From: Sulfurimonas gotlandica GD1
Lineage (GTDB): Bacteria; Campylobacterota; Campylobacteria; Campylobacterales; Sulfurimonadaceae
Reading direction: 5' to 3'
Length of the DNA: 64,000 nt
Assembly (NCBI RefSeq): GCF_000242915.1
Contig: NZ_AFRZ01000001.1
Coordinates: forward strand, 1,550,001 to 1,614,000
The notes under the pieces were generated by a model. That model made no database searches and was not told the origin of the DNA. It worked only from the letters and a program-made list of their open reading frames with translations. The stretch's first letter is position 1; each line of letters starts with the position of its first letter. A program made the translations under genes and the position numbers. Below, piece by piece: positions 46,683-54,446 of the stretch.

Positions 46683-47491
46683 AAGTAGTAGCCAACTCTT
46701 AGCGATGCGTAGTTGTCACTCGCTGTATCGCTAAGTCCATAAGCGTAGTTTAGAGTTGTAAACCAGTGAGCATCTATGTTGTAAAAAGCATTAATCGAGA
46801 CGGTGTTGATAGTCTCTACATTTTTGTAGATGCTGTCACTGCTGTTGTAAGCTCCACTTATATATATTTTTGAAGTTGGGTAAAACCCCAAACCAAAATT
46901 ATATGATGAAGTATTTTGATACGCTACATTCTCTGCAACTATATCATCATCATTTACAACCGTATAACTGTACCCTCCAAAAATATTTGCATTTTTCATC
47001 ATATAACTAAGACTCGCAGATGCAGTTAAGTCTGTGTTGTTATTGTTTAGGTCAGATTTATATGTCGGGATGATTGCACCAGCACCTAGACGAAGAGTCA
47101 GATTATCTGCAGGATTTAGTTTATAGTAAGCTCCTAGAAATGAATCATTTGTCCCACTGTTGTTATATGTTGCGCTTTGAGAGTTGTAGTATGAAGTACT
47201 TGCTTGAAGTGAAAAGTTTTTATAGTAGTAGTCTATCTGCAGGCTTTGAGAGATAGTATCTGAATTTTCAAGAGTCTCATAGCTAGTCTGTGAGTAGTTG
47301 ATGCCAAATATAATATCAAAGTGATGCGGTGATTCTAAACTTTTGACGGTACATCCGCTTGTATTAACAAGATCACTAAAGGGTGTGTTTGGACATTTGT
47401 CAGTTTTATCGTCCACTCCATCCATATCATAATCACTATAGGCAATAAGAGATATTGATATGGCTAGAAGGACAAGCAGTATCTTAGTCAT
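46679..47491 (-). CDS. outer-membrane beta-barrel with N-terminal thrombospondin-3-type calcium motif
   Basis: 270 residues: signal peptide (1-18), a single TSP3-like calcium motif (DYDMDGVDDKTDKCPNTP, 20-37) closed by a second Cys, then a beta-barrel ending in RVGYYF. The TSP3 motif is typical of OmpA-like proteins, but no peptidoglycan-binding domain follows. Downstream of the small Gln/Arg-rich exported protein and the two-component genes on the same strand, so possibly part of the same regulon. Confidence 0.8.
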   Translation of the reverse strand: MTKILLVLLAISISLIAYSDYDMDGVDDKTDKCPNTPFSDLVNTSGCTVKSLESPHHFDIIFGINYSQTSYETLENSDTISQSLQIDYYYKNFSLQASTSYYNSQSATYNNSGTNDSFLGAYYKLNPADNLTLRLGAGAIIPTYKSDLNNNNTDLTASASLSYMMKNANIFGGYSYTVVNDDDIVAENVAYQNTSSYNFGLGFYPTSKIYISGAYNSSDSIYKNVETINTVSINAFYNIDAHWFTTLNYAYGLSDTASDNYASLRVGYYF

Positions 47492-47508
47492 TATATATCC
47501 TTTGCTGC

Positions 47509-47524
47509 CGCTGCTTTAGCAGCG
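47509..47524 (-). other. hairpin between the exported small protein and the barrel gene
   Basis: CGCTGC - TTTA - GCAGCG six-base perfect stem, no T-run. It lies within the 44-bp gap; may tune expression of the downstream gene. Confidence 0.45.
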
Positions 47525-47535
47525 ATAGCTTTCAT

Positions 47536-47940
47536 TTATTTATTACCCATAAATCTGTTTTGACCTTGTCCGCCTGCACCAGTTTTGTTCTGTTGCATAG
47601 CTTGAGAGCCTGCCTGTTTTTGTTGCATCTGTTGCACTCTTTGCATCTCCTCTGTTTGTTCCATCTGGTTTACACGGCTTCTTTCTCTTGTTCTCTCTCT
47701 TGTTTGAGTTTGAAGTTGTTCACCGTCTTTACTCATAGTTGCACGAAGTTCTGCTATAGCAGCAGCTCTCTCATCTGCACTTAGAGCAGAGATAGTTTCC
47801 TTAAACTCATTTACCAGTGCTACTCTTTCATCTGGAGTTGCAGCAGCTCCAATCGCAGCTATTTGCTCATCTATAGTAGCTGCACCTAATGTCAATGCTC
47901 CTAGCAACATCAAAGTCGCTGTAAGTTTTAAAGTTCTCAT
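47536..47940 (-). CDS. exported helical protein with Gln/Arg/Met-rich tail
   Basis: 134 residues: signal peptide (1-20, ending GAA), an Ala/Glu-rich helical segment (about 22-70), then a low-complexity tail rich in Gln, Arg, Thr and Met (RTRERSR, MQQKQ) ending Gly-Asn-Lys. No Cys. It has the size and helicity of CpxP/Spy-like periplasmic stress proteins, without their LTxxQ motifs; Met-rich tails may bind metal. AAAAGGAT precedes the ATG. Four phased repeats lie upstream (47991-48034), so it is the best-predicted target of the adjacent two-component system. Confidence 0.75.
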   Translation of the reverse strand: MRTLKLTATLMLLGALTLGAATIDEQIAAIGAAATPDERVALVNEFKETISALSADERAAAIAELRATMSKDGEQLQTQTRERTRERSRVNQMEQTEEMQRVQQMQQKQAGSQAMQQNKTGAGGQGQNRFMGNK

Positions 47941-47990
47941 CTTAAATCCTTTTCATTTGTTTTTTTGATACTGTTATTGTCGCATAAGAG

Positions 47991-48034
47991 TGTTAGTCAT
48001 ATGTAAGTCAATTGTTAGCGAAGTGTTAGTTTAG
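47991..48034 (-). promoter_or_regulatory. four 11-bp phased direct repeats, response-regulator operator
   Basis: On the plus strand TGTTAG (47991), TGTAAG (48002), TGTTAG (48013), TGTTAG (48024), exactly 11 bp apart, i.e. one helical turn, as in OmpR/PhoB-family sites. A -10-like GACAAT for the minus-strand small gene lies 9 bp from the array (47976-47981). The last two repeats reach into the kinase 3' end. Confidence 0.75.
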
Positions 48035-49070
48035 ATAGATCAAGAGAGAATGTTGTACCACTCTCCAGTTTACTCTCGACACCTACCTTGATTCCAAGTT
48101 CATCGCATAGTTTTTTAACTATATGAAGACCTATTCCGATGCCTCTATCTTGCTCTTTATAAAATCTATCAAAGATTTTTTTTGGATTTTGTATACCTTT
48201 TCCTGAGTCGATGATATTTAGAATCATAGAACTTTTCTCATAGACTACTTTCACAAAACCATTTTTCTTGTTGTATTTAGCTGCATTGGTGATTATATTG
48301 CTTATTATTCTTGTGAAAGCTTCTTTGTTTGTTAAGAGTTTTATGCCTTTGGCGTCTGCGCTAAAGTCTATGTCAGTATAGTTTTTCTCTACTAAAGAGA
48401 TTTGCTCTCTTAGTATAGTCCCTAGTTCAAACTCCTCTTTTTGCATATCGTGGTTTTTCAAGTATGAGCGTAGATGCTTTTGAAGTGAGAGTATATTTTC
48501 TACGCTTTGCTCGATTCTGTCTACTTTTTCGTTTTTACCTATCTCTCTTTTTAACATGGAACTATTTAGGCGTAAAGTTGAAAGCGGAGTGTTAAAATCA
48601 TGCAGTATATCTTTGATAAACTCTTGCGTTAGTAGCAGGGCATTTCTAAGAGGATAAAGAGCGTAGAAGGAAAAAAGGATAGATAGTATAAGAACTACTC
48701 CAAGAACTGCTATAAAGTACCCTATATCACTCTTTTTTAGCTCATATACTTCTGCGCTGTATTTTTGGCTGTCAAGTTGTAAAAGCATGATGTTTTTTGT
48801 AGAACCTGGTATAGGGTAGTAGCTAGTCAATCCTCTCTCATCTTTATATAAAGAGTATAGTTTCTCATCTTTGTGCTCTACAAAGTCTATGTGAAACTGC
48901 TCACACTTCAGATCAAAACTACATACCCGCATTTCAGACAAAAGTCTCTCATCAAGTGTCTGTACTTCTTTTGTGAAGTTTATATAAAAAAGAGTTGCAA
49001 TGAGCAGACCAAGTGAAATAAAAAAAAGTAAAAAGCTTTTTAAAAATGATTCTCTCTCAACTTTATTCAA
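48015..49070 (-). CDS. sensor histidine kinase
   Basis: 351 residues: membrane helix (11-31), short periplasmic sensor (32-114) with two Cys, C50 and C56, membrane helix (116-138), phospho-acceptor H157 in ILHDFNTPLSTL, and the HATPase with N box (ISNIITNAAKYN), G1 (DSGKGI), and G2 (GIGIGLHIVKKL). There is no clear HAMP. The two close cysteines could make a redox or metal sensor; inference only. Start overlaps the regulator's end by 8 bp. Confidence 0.94.
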   Translation of the reverse strand: MNKVERESFLKSFLLFFISLGLLIATLFYINFTKEVQTLDERLLSEMRVCSFDLKCEQFHIDFVEHKDEKLYSLYKDERGLTSYYPIPGSTKNIMLLQLDSQKYSAEVYELKKSDIGYFIAVLGVVLILSILFSFYALYPLRNALLLTQEFIKDILHDFNTPLSTLRLNSSMLKREIGKNEKVDRIEQSVENILSLQKHLRSYLKNHDMQKEEFELGTILREQISLVEKNYTDIDFSADAKGIKLLTNKEAFTRIISNIITNAAKYNKKNGFVKVVYEKSSMILNIIDSGKGIQNPKKIFDRFYKEQDRGIGIGLHIVKKLCDELGIKVGVESKLESGTTFSLDLSKLTLR

Positions 49071-49695
49071 GAATATATCCTACGCCTCTAAGATTTTTGA
49101 TATTCAGACCTGTTGTTTGTTTTAGTTTTGTTATGGCTACTCTTAGTCCTGTTGGAGATGGTTTTTCTAAACACTCCATGAGGATGTCTTTATCTAAAAC
49201 TTGACCAATGTTTTGTATGAAGATACTAAAGAGTTTTTCCTGTGTCTCACCAAGTGCAAGAGCATGACCATCTTTTTTTAGCAGTTTTTTTTGCGGGTTA
49301 TACTCTATAGTTTTGTATTTGATATTTGAGCTTTTAATTGCTAGTTTAGCGTTTACTCTTATGAGTAACTCTTCTGGAAAAAAAGGTTTTTTTATGTAGT
49401 CTTGGGCCCCAATCTCAAAGGCTTTTGCAATTGAGTTCAAATCAACTAAGGCACTGATAAAAATAGCTTGTGTGTTATCATCAGCATCTCTGAGGCTTTT
49501 GAGAAGTTCAAGGCCATTTATATCAGGTACGTTGATGTCAAATATATATAAATCAAAACTATGCTCATAACTCTCATCTATTGCTGAGTTTCCAGATGTC
49601 ACAAGCGTGACATCGTAACCCTCAGATTCTAAGAGTTCATGCAGAGTTTGTGCTAATAATAAGTCATCTTCAAGTAGTAGTATTTTTTTGCTCAT
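49063..49695 (-). CDS. OmpR/PhoB-family response regulator
   Basis: 210 residues: receiver with acidic D10/D11, phospho-acceptor D53 (YIFDINVPD), KKPF lysine, and a C-terminal winged helix (about 125-210). First gene of the pair. A TATAAT lies just upstream on the minus strand (49701-49706), so close to the ATG that the mRNA may be leaderless, and a phased repeat pair at 49716-49737 suggests autoregulation. Confidence 0.94.
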   Translation of the reverse strand: MSKKILLLEDDLLLAQTLHELLESEGYDVTLVTSGNSAIDESYEHSFDLYIFDINVPDINGLELLKSLRDADDNTQAIFISALVDLNSIAKAFEIGAQDYIKKPFFPEELLIRVNAKLAIKSSNIKYKTIEYNPQKKLLKKDGHALALGETQEKLFSIFIQNIGQVLDKDILMECLEKPSPTGLRVAITKLKQTTGLNIKNLRGVGYILE

Positions 49696-49715
49696 ACCTT
49701 ATTATAAGATATGAG

Positions 49716-49737
49716 TATTAGCGGAGTGTTAACGAAG
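49716..49737 (-). promoter_or_regulatory. 11-bp phased repeat pair upstream of the response regulator
   Basis: TATTAGCGGAG then TGTTAACGAAG, 11 bp apart; the second differs by one base from TGTTAGCGAAG in the 48013 repeat. It is 9 bp from a minus-strand TATAAT (49701-49706), the same spacing as at the small-protein promoter. Confidence 0.65.
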
Positions 49738-49742
49738 GATTA

Positions 49743-50585
49743 TTAGTCTTTTTTATCTTCTGGTTTTTTAAGAGATTTGATATTGATTTTTCTTCCAACT
49801 TTTTTTGGAGGAAAACTTGCATCTCTTTGTGTTCCGTCATGACGGTGATTTCTTTCTCCAGATTTCCCTGAGAAGATAGCTTTACCGTTTTCATCTTTTC
49901 CTAGATATTTGTTAGGCTCTTTTTTAGTTTTTGCCCATTTGTCATCTTTCTTAAAATCTTTTTTGTCACCAGGCTTGAAATCTTTTTTTGGTTTGTCAAA
50001 AGATTTTTTGTCATCACTCTTGTAATCTCTCTTTGGTTTGTCAAAAGATTTTGGTTTTGGTTCACCTGTTTGTTCGTCATAACGTTTTTTAGCTTCATCT
50101 TTGATGTCTTTTTTTGACATTGATTTCATAGCTGGTCTTGAATCTGTCTTTGGCTTTTCTTTAACTTCATATTCAAAACCCTCTATAATGTCTTGTTTTA
50201 TAACACGACCTAAAAGAGTTTCTATTGGATAAAGTAGTTTTTGCTCACTCTCATTAATAAGTAAAACAGCTTTAGTAGTGTGAGCCAGTCTAGCCATATA
50301 GATAATAGCCTTAGAAGGTACATCAAGACTTATTAGAAAGTCACAAGTTAAACTTTCATCTTTGATAAGAGTTTTGTCATCTAAAACTTGTACATTCTCT
50401 AGAGCTTGAGAGTTTTCATTTTGTAAAAATTCCTCAACAACTTTAGCATCTGTAGATGTGACTACGATGATTTTATCGTTTCTATTCTCAGATATTAGCT
50501 TGTTAACTAGAGATAATTTCTTATCATTAGGACATGGAAGAACGCGGTGGTTGTTTGGTTTGATGGCAGTTTGGTTTGATGACAT
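49743..50585 (-). CDS. RecA2-only DEAD-box-helicase relative with basic tail
   Basis: 280 residues. Residues about 20-135 read like a shrunken second helicase domain: KIIVVTSTDAKVVEEFL, then CDFLISLDVPSK, IIYMARLAHTTKAVLLINESEQKLLYPIETLL, in the order of motifs IV, V and VI of RhlE (compare [23 protein letters not shown]). The catalytic arginines of motif VI are not kept (MARLAHTTK), and there is no first domain, so it cannot be an ATPase alone. The tail (140-280) is Lys/Asp-rich with KSFDKPK repeated. A non-catalytic RNA-binding partner is the simplest reading. Divergent from rhlE. Confidence 0.75.
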   Translation of the reverse strand: MSSNQTAIKPNNHRVLPCPNDKKLSLVNKLISENRNDKIIVVTSTDAKVVEEFLQNENSQALENVQVLDDKTLIKDESLTCDFLISLDVPSKAIIYMARLAHTTKAVLLINESEQKLLYPIETLLGRVIKQDIIEGFEYEVKEKPKTDSRPAMKSMSKKDIKDEAKKRYDEQTGEPKPKSFDKPKRDYKSDDKKSFDKPKKDFKPGDKKDFKKDDKWAKTKKEPNKYLGKDENGKAIFSGKSGERNHRHDGTQRDASFPPKKVGRKINIKSLKKPEDKKD

Positions 50586-50637
50586 AAGAGGTCCTAATGA
50601 GGCAATTTGTAATTATAGTTTGGATTATATCTCATAT

Positions 50638-50654
50638 TAGCATAAATTATGCTA
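50638..50654. promoter_or_regulatory. inverted repeat between the RecA2-only gene and rhlE
   Basis: TAGCATAA-A-TTATGCTA, perfect 8-bp arms, 31 bases before the rhlE ATG. It is a good position for a shared operator or for an RNA hairpin in the rhlE leader. Confidence 0.5.
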
Positions 50655-50684
50655 TTATGGAACAATATTAAGACTAGGAAATTT

Positions 50685-51956
50685 ATGTCATTCAACACAC
50701 TCGGATTATCAGCTCCGCTTCTTAAAGCTATAAAAGAGCAAGGTTATACTGAACCTACACCAATTCAAAAACAGGCTATACCTGTAATATTAAATAGAAA
50801 AGACATCCTCGCGGGTGCACAAACGGGAACAGGTAAAACAGCAGGTTTTACTCTTCCGATGTTAGAGTTATTAAGTCGTGCAAAACATACATCGGGTAAG
50901 CACCATGTAAAAGCACTTATCCTAACTCCGACAAGAGAGTTAGCTGCACAAGTTGCAGAGAGCGTTGAGGTATACGGAAAACATCTTCCATTTAAGTCTT
51001 GTGTGATTTTTGGAGGGGTGAAAATAAACCCTCAGATAGTACAACTCCGTAAAGGAATAGATATTGTAATTGCAACTCCGGGGCGACTTTTAGACCATAT
51101 TTCTCAAAAAACTATTGACTTATCTAAAGTTGACTTCCTTATCTTGGATGAAGCGGACAGAATGTTAGATATGGGTTTCATAAATGATATCAGAAAGATT
51201 TTAGAGATTCTTCCTAAGCAGAGACAAAACCTGCTTTTCTCAGCAACATATTCAGATGAGATAAAAAAATTATCAGACCGCCTTTTGAATTCTCCGACGC
51301 TTATAGAAGTAGCTCGCAGAAATACTGCATCTGAGACTGTAAAACAAGCTGTTTATCCTGTTGACAAAGAGAGAAAACGTGAACTTCTTACTCATCTTAT
51401 TAATGATGGAAAATGGAAACAGGTTTTAGTCTTTACTAGAACAAAGCATGGAGCAAATCGTTTAAGTGATCAGCTTGAAAAAGATGGTATCACATCTGCG
51501 GCAATTCACGGAAACAAAAGCCAAAATGCAAGAACAAAAGCACTAGCAGACTTTAAAAAAAGTGAAGTTAGAGTTCTTGTCGCAACAGATATCGCTGCTC
51601 GTGGAATAGATATAGATCAGCTCCCTCATGTTGTAAACTATGAGCTTCCAAATGTTAGTGAGGATTATGTTCACCGTATCGGTAGAACAGGCCGTGCCGG
51701 AAATGAGGGTGAAGCAATCTCTCTAGTTTGTGTTGATGAGCTTGAATATCTTGCAAATATTGAAAAACTAATCAACAAAGATATACCGAAAATACATTTA
51801 AAAGGCTTCAAACCAGACCCTTCTATAAAAGCAGAGCCTATCAACCAAGGCGGTGGCTCAAGAGGTAAGGGTGGTGGAAACTCGAGAAACAGACCCCGAA
51901 ATAAGCCTACACAAGGTGGTAGCACTTCAAGAGGCAACTCAAACGGAAGAAGATAA
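50685..51956 (+). CDS. rhlE: DEAD-box RNA helicase RhlE-like
   Basis: 423 residues: Q motif ([14 protein letters not shown]), motif I (AQTGTGKT), Ia (PTREL), II (DEAD), III (SAT), IV, V ([10 protein letters not shown]) and VI ([10 protein letters not shown]), followed by a Gly/Arg/Asn-rich tail that binds RNA. Start ATG 50685 (MSFNTLGLS) has AGGA five bases upstream and fits the family; an ATG 12 codons earlier does not. Probably acts in ribosome assembly or mRNA decay. Convergent 18-bp overlap with the PII-like gene. Confidence 0.95.
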   Translation: MSFNTLGLSAPLLKAIKEQGYTEPTPIQKQAIPVILNRKDILAGAQTGTGKTAGFTLPMLELLSRAKHTSGKHHVKALILTPTRELAAQVAESVEVYGKHLPFKSCVIFGGVKINPQIVQLRKGIDIVIATPGRLLDHISQKTIDLSKVDFLILDEADRMLDMGFINDIRKILEILPKQRQNLLFSATYSDEIKKLSDRLLNSPTLIEVARRNTASETVKQAVYPVDKERKRELLTHLINDGKWKQVLVFTRTKHGANRLSDQLEKDGITSAAIHGNKSQNARTKALADFKKSEVRVLVATDIAARGIDIDQLPHVVNYELPNVSEDYVHRIGRTGRAGNEGEAISLVCVDELEYLANIEKLINKDIPKIHLKGFKPDPSIKAEPINQGGGSRGKGGGNSRNRPRNKPTQGGSTSRGNSNGRR

Positions 51957-52253
51957 ATCCGGCAAAGAGTATTTAGTAGACTTAGCTACAGCTTCTTGGT
52001 ATATCATACCTTGATGTGGCTGGTCTAACTCCAACTCACTATATAAAAAATAAAAAATATCATCCGCCTCACTTGCATCTACTAAAACAGTCAAAATCTC
52101 CTCAGCTTTCATCATATACTCTGACTTAGAGCTTGTTCCTCTGGCATGTGTAGTGTTTGCAGTTATGATTCCTTTTTCTTCTTTTAGTCTCGTTATCATC
52201 TCAATAGCTACAGGCTTTGTCAAGATGCAGGTTATAAGTTTATATCTACTCAT
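51939..52253 (-). CDS. PII-like protein (second of pair)
   Basis: 104 residues with the PII/GlnB ferredoxin-like pattern: [24 protein letters not shown], then a loop ([17 protein letters not shown]), [22 protein letters not shown]. The T-loop lacks the Tyr51 uridylylation region of GlnB, so it is a PII-like, not a classical, regulator. It follows the first PII-like gene with an ATGA overlap. Confidence 0.8.
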   Translation of the reverse strand: MSRYKLITCILTKPVAIEMITRLKEEKGIITANTTHARGTSSKSEYMMKAEEILTVLVDASEADDIFYFLYSELELDQPHQGMIYQEAVAKSTKYSLPDLSSSV

Positions 52254-52615
52254 GATACTCTCGACTCTAGTTTTTCTAGAACTTCTTGAGGGATGTACGT
52301 TCCTGCTTTTTCAAGTCTTGTCACATACATAAAACCCATACCAGGAGTGTCTAACTCAGCCGCCAAGTAGATAGCATCGAAGATGCGGTCGACTTGCTCG
52401 GTAGAGACGATTATCTGAAGTACTTCTTTCTCAGCTTCAACTGCAACGCCAAGTACTCCAAGTCTTTCACGAACACCGCTTCCCTGAGCATAGTGGATAG
52501 TCGCACCTTGTGCTCCAGCTTCCACGGCTACTTTTGTTATCTTGTCTGCGAGACCTTTTTGTAAGATACATGTTATAAGTTCTACATCCGTTAAGATGGT
52601 TATATTTCTGTTCAT
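52250..52615 (-). CDS. PII-like protein (first of pair)
   Basis: 121 residues. Closer to GlnB than its neighbour: LITCILQKGLADKITKVAVEAGAQGATIHYAQGSG, a shortened T-loop (VRERLGVLGVAVEAE), VLQIIVSTEQVDRIFDAIYLAAELDTPGMGFMYV, and the end EKAGTYIP. No Tyr51. PII folds bind ATP/ADP, 2-oxoglutarate or other nucleotides and dock on channels and transporters. Overlaps the DUF1538 gene by 4 bp, so the transporter is the likely target. Confidence 0.87.
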   Translation of the reverse strand: MNRNITILTDVELITCILQKGLADKITKVAVEAGAQGATIHYAQGSGVRERLGVLGVAVEAEKEVLQIIVSTEQVDRIFDAIYLAAELDTPGMGFMYVTRLEKAGTYIPQEVLEKLESRVS

Positions 52616-54348
52616 GCATTTTCCTTAATAGCTTTTTTGCGTTTTTGTCCTACCCAGAGACCAGTTATGAGAACTGAGATAATTGGCCCGATAGATGCCA
52701 TAGAGAGTATCCCAAACCCTTCAATCGACCCGACTGCATCTCCAAAGCCAAGCCCCATAGCCAGAACAAGCGGAACGGTAATAGGTCCGGTTGTAACACC
52801 TGCACTGTCCCATGCTATATTTACATAGGCTTCATCAGACATATAGGTAAGTAGTACAGCTACAGAGTAGAGCGGGATGATGATATATCCAAGTGGAAGA
52901 TTAAAGATAATCTTGACAATCCCAAGTGCTATACCTGTTCCCACTCCAAGAGATACCGCATACATCAAAGTACGCTTTTTAAATACACCCTGAGTAAGAT
53001 TTTCCACAGTCATTCCAAGAGCGTTTAGAGCAGGCTCTGCCAGAGTCGCACCAAAGCCGAGTATCCAAGCAAATAAAATGGCTACACTAAGACCTATAGC
53101 ATAAGGATAGAGAGCATCTATGATACTCCCATCCGCTGTGGTGATGGTGTTAAATGCCGCGGGGATTAGGCTTCCTGATTGTGAACCTAGTTTTGCTAAG
53201 CCGTAAGTCAGACCTACGTTAAAGATTATCATTCCTAAAACTGCTAGTATGATTCCATAAAAAATAGTACCAGCATTTGGAACATTTGCTTTTAGGACGA
53301 TTTTAAGCACAAAGAGTAAAAATAATACTAATGGGACAATGGCTCGGATGCCAAGGACTACTTCTTCACCTGGAGTCGTCTCATACCAAGCTAGAGTCTC
53401 TACAACTCCACCACTACTTTGTGCCAAAGCAATAATCTCAGAAGGAGTGATTATAAAAGAGAGGTAGATGCCAAGACTCATAACTCCGATGATAGGAAAT
53501 ATAGATGCCAAAGTCACGATGCCAAAGCCTGAGAGAGAACTGTCACCTTTTCCAGATGCTGCTGCTATCCCTATACCAAGAGCAAGAACAAGAGGGACTG
53601 TCACAGGTCCAGTAGTAACTGCTCCGCTGTCCCAAGCAAGCCCGAGAATGGAAACTAAGTCGGAGTTAAACATCACATAGATAGTAAGTAAGATAGTCGG
53701 TATAAGTGAGATGTAGATATATGGCTTTAGGCTCCAGCCGTAGATAAAACGCATAGTTCCAAGAACTGCGGCAAGTCCTACTCCGATGCCGACAATGAGA
53801 ACAAGAGCGTTTGAGTAGTCGTTAAGCATTGCATATAGATATGGAGCTTTTTGCACTTCTACAAGTGAACCTGCAGCTTTAAGTGCTCCGATGGCAGGTT
53901 CGGCAAAAGTTACTCCGATGCCAAGTAAAAAAGCTATGAGAAGAACAACACTAAGTGAGACTTTTTTTGGAAGAGTATTTCCTATGATCTCGCCAAATGG
54001 CATCAGCCCTTGTTTGATGCCTTCCATAAAAAACATCAGACCTAGTATGACGGCAAAAAGACCCGCTGAGATAGTGGAAGCATCTGTGACTGATTGTCTG
54101 AGCATAAAAATCTGAAAGAGAACCAAGTAGATGGCTAGAGGCATCAGCCCGTAGACTTGCTCCATAAAACGAACACTCACGTATGGCTTTACCAGACGAT
54201 AGACATCAAGTGAGCGGAGTTGGATTTTTTCTTCTCTTTGTCTGCTTGTTTGGTTGGTTATGTCGTTATAACTTATCTGAGTATAGTTAGCCTGAACATC
54301 ACGTGTATAGTCACCGAAACGAATCTGTTTTGGCGGGAGGTTTTGCAT
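52612..54348 (-). CDS. DUF1538 tandem-repeat membrane protein, probable ion transporter
   Basis: 578 residues. A soluble N-terminal part (1-65) then many membrane helices in two homologous halves. Half 1 has FAEPAIGAL (148-156), WDSGAVTTGPVTVP (239-252) and SGFGIVTLAS; half 2 has LAEPALNAL (436-444), WDSAGVTTGPITVP (513-526) and EGFGILSMAS. I recall DUF1538 proteins UmpA/UmpB of Halomonas described as a two-subunit cation/proton antiporter; here the two halves are in one chain. Two PII-like genes follow with 4-bp overlaps. Function as a PII-controlled transporter is inference. Confidence 0.88.
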   Translation of the reverse strand: MQNLPPKQIRFGDYTRDVQANYTQISYNDITNQTSRQREEKIQLRSLDVYRLVKPYVSVRFMEQVYGLMPLAIYLVLFQIFMLRQSVTDASTISAGLFAVILGLMFFMEGIKQGLMPFGEIIGNTLPKKVSLSVVLLIAFLLGIGVTFAEPAIGALKAAGSLVEVQKAPYLYAMLNDYSNALVLIVGIGVGLAAVLGTMRFIYGWSLKPYIYISLIPTILLTIYVMFNSDLVSILGLAWDSGAVTTGPVTVPLVLALGIGIAAASGKGDSSLSGFGIVTLASIFPIIGVMSLGIYLSFIITPSEIIALAQSSGGVVETLAWYETTPGEEVVLGIRAIVPLVLFLLFVLKIVLKANVPNAGTIFYGIILAVLGMIIFNVGLTYGLAKLGSQSGSLIPAAFNTITTADGSIIDALYPYAIGLSVAILFAWILGFGATLAEPALNALGMTVENLTQGVFKKRTLMYAVSLGVGTGIALGIVKIIFNLPLGYIIIPLYSVAVLLTYMSDEAYVNIAWDSAGVTTGPITVPLVLAMGLGFGDAVGSIEGFGILSMASIGPIISVLITGLWVGQKRKKAIKENA

Positions 54349-54446
54349 CTAAACTCCTTCTTTTATCTTTTTTAATTATAACTATTTTTACATACTGTTT
54401 ATCTTTAATGCCGATATATTCTTTATAAGAACACGGAGGTTGTATT

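Noticed and set aside
47536-47940. Spy/CpxP family membership
   Set aside because: Size and helicity fit but the LTxxQ motifs are missing, so it is left as unassigned.
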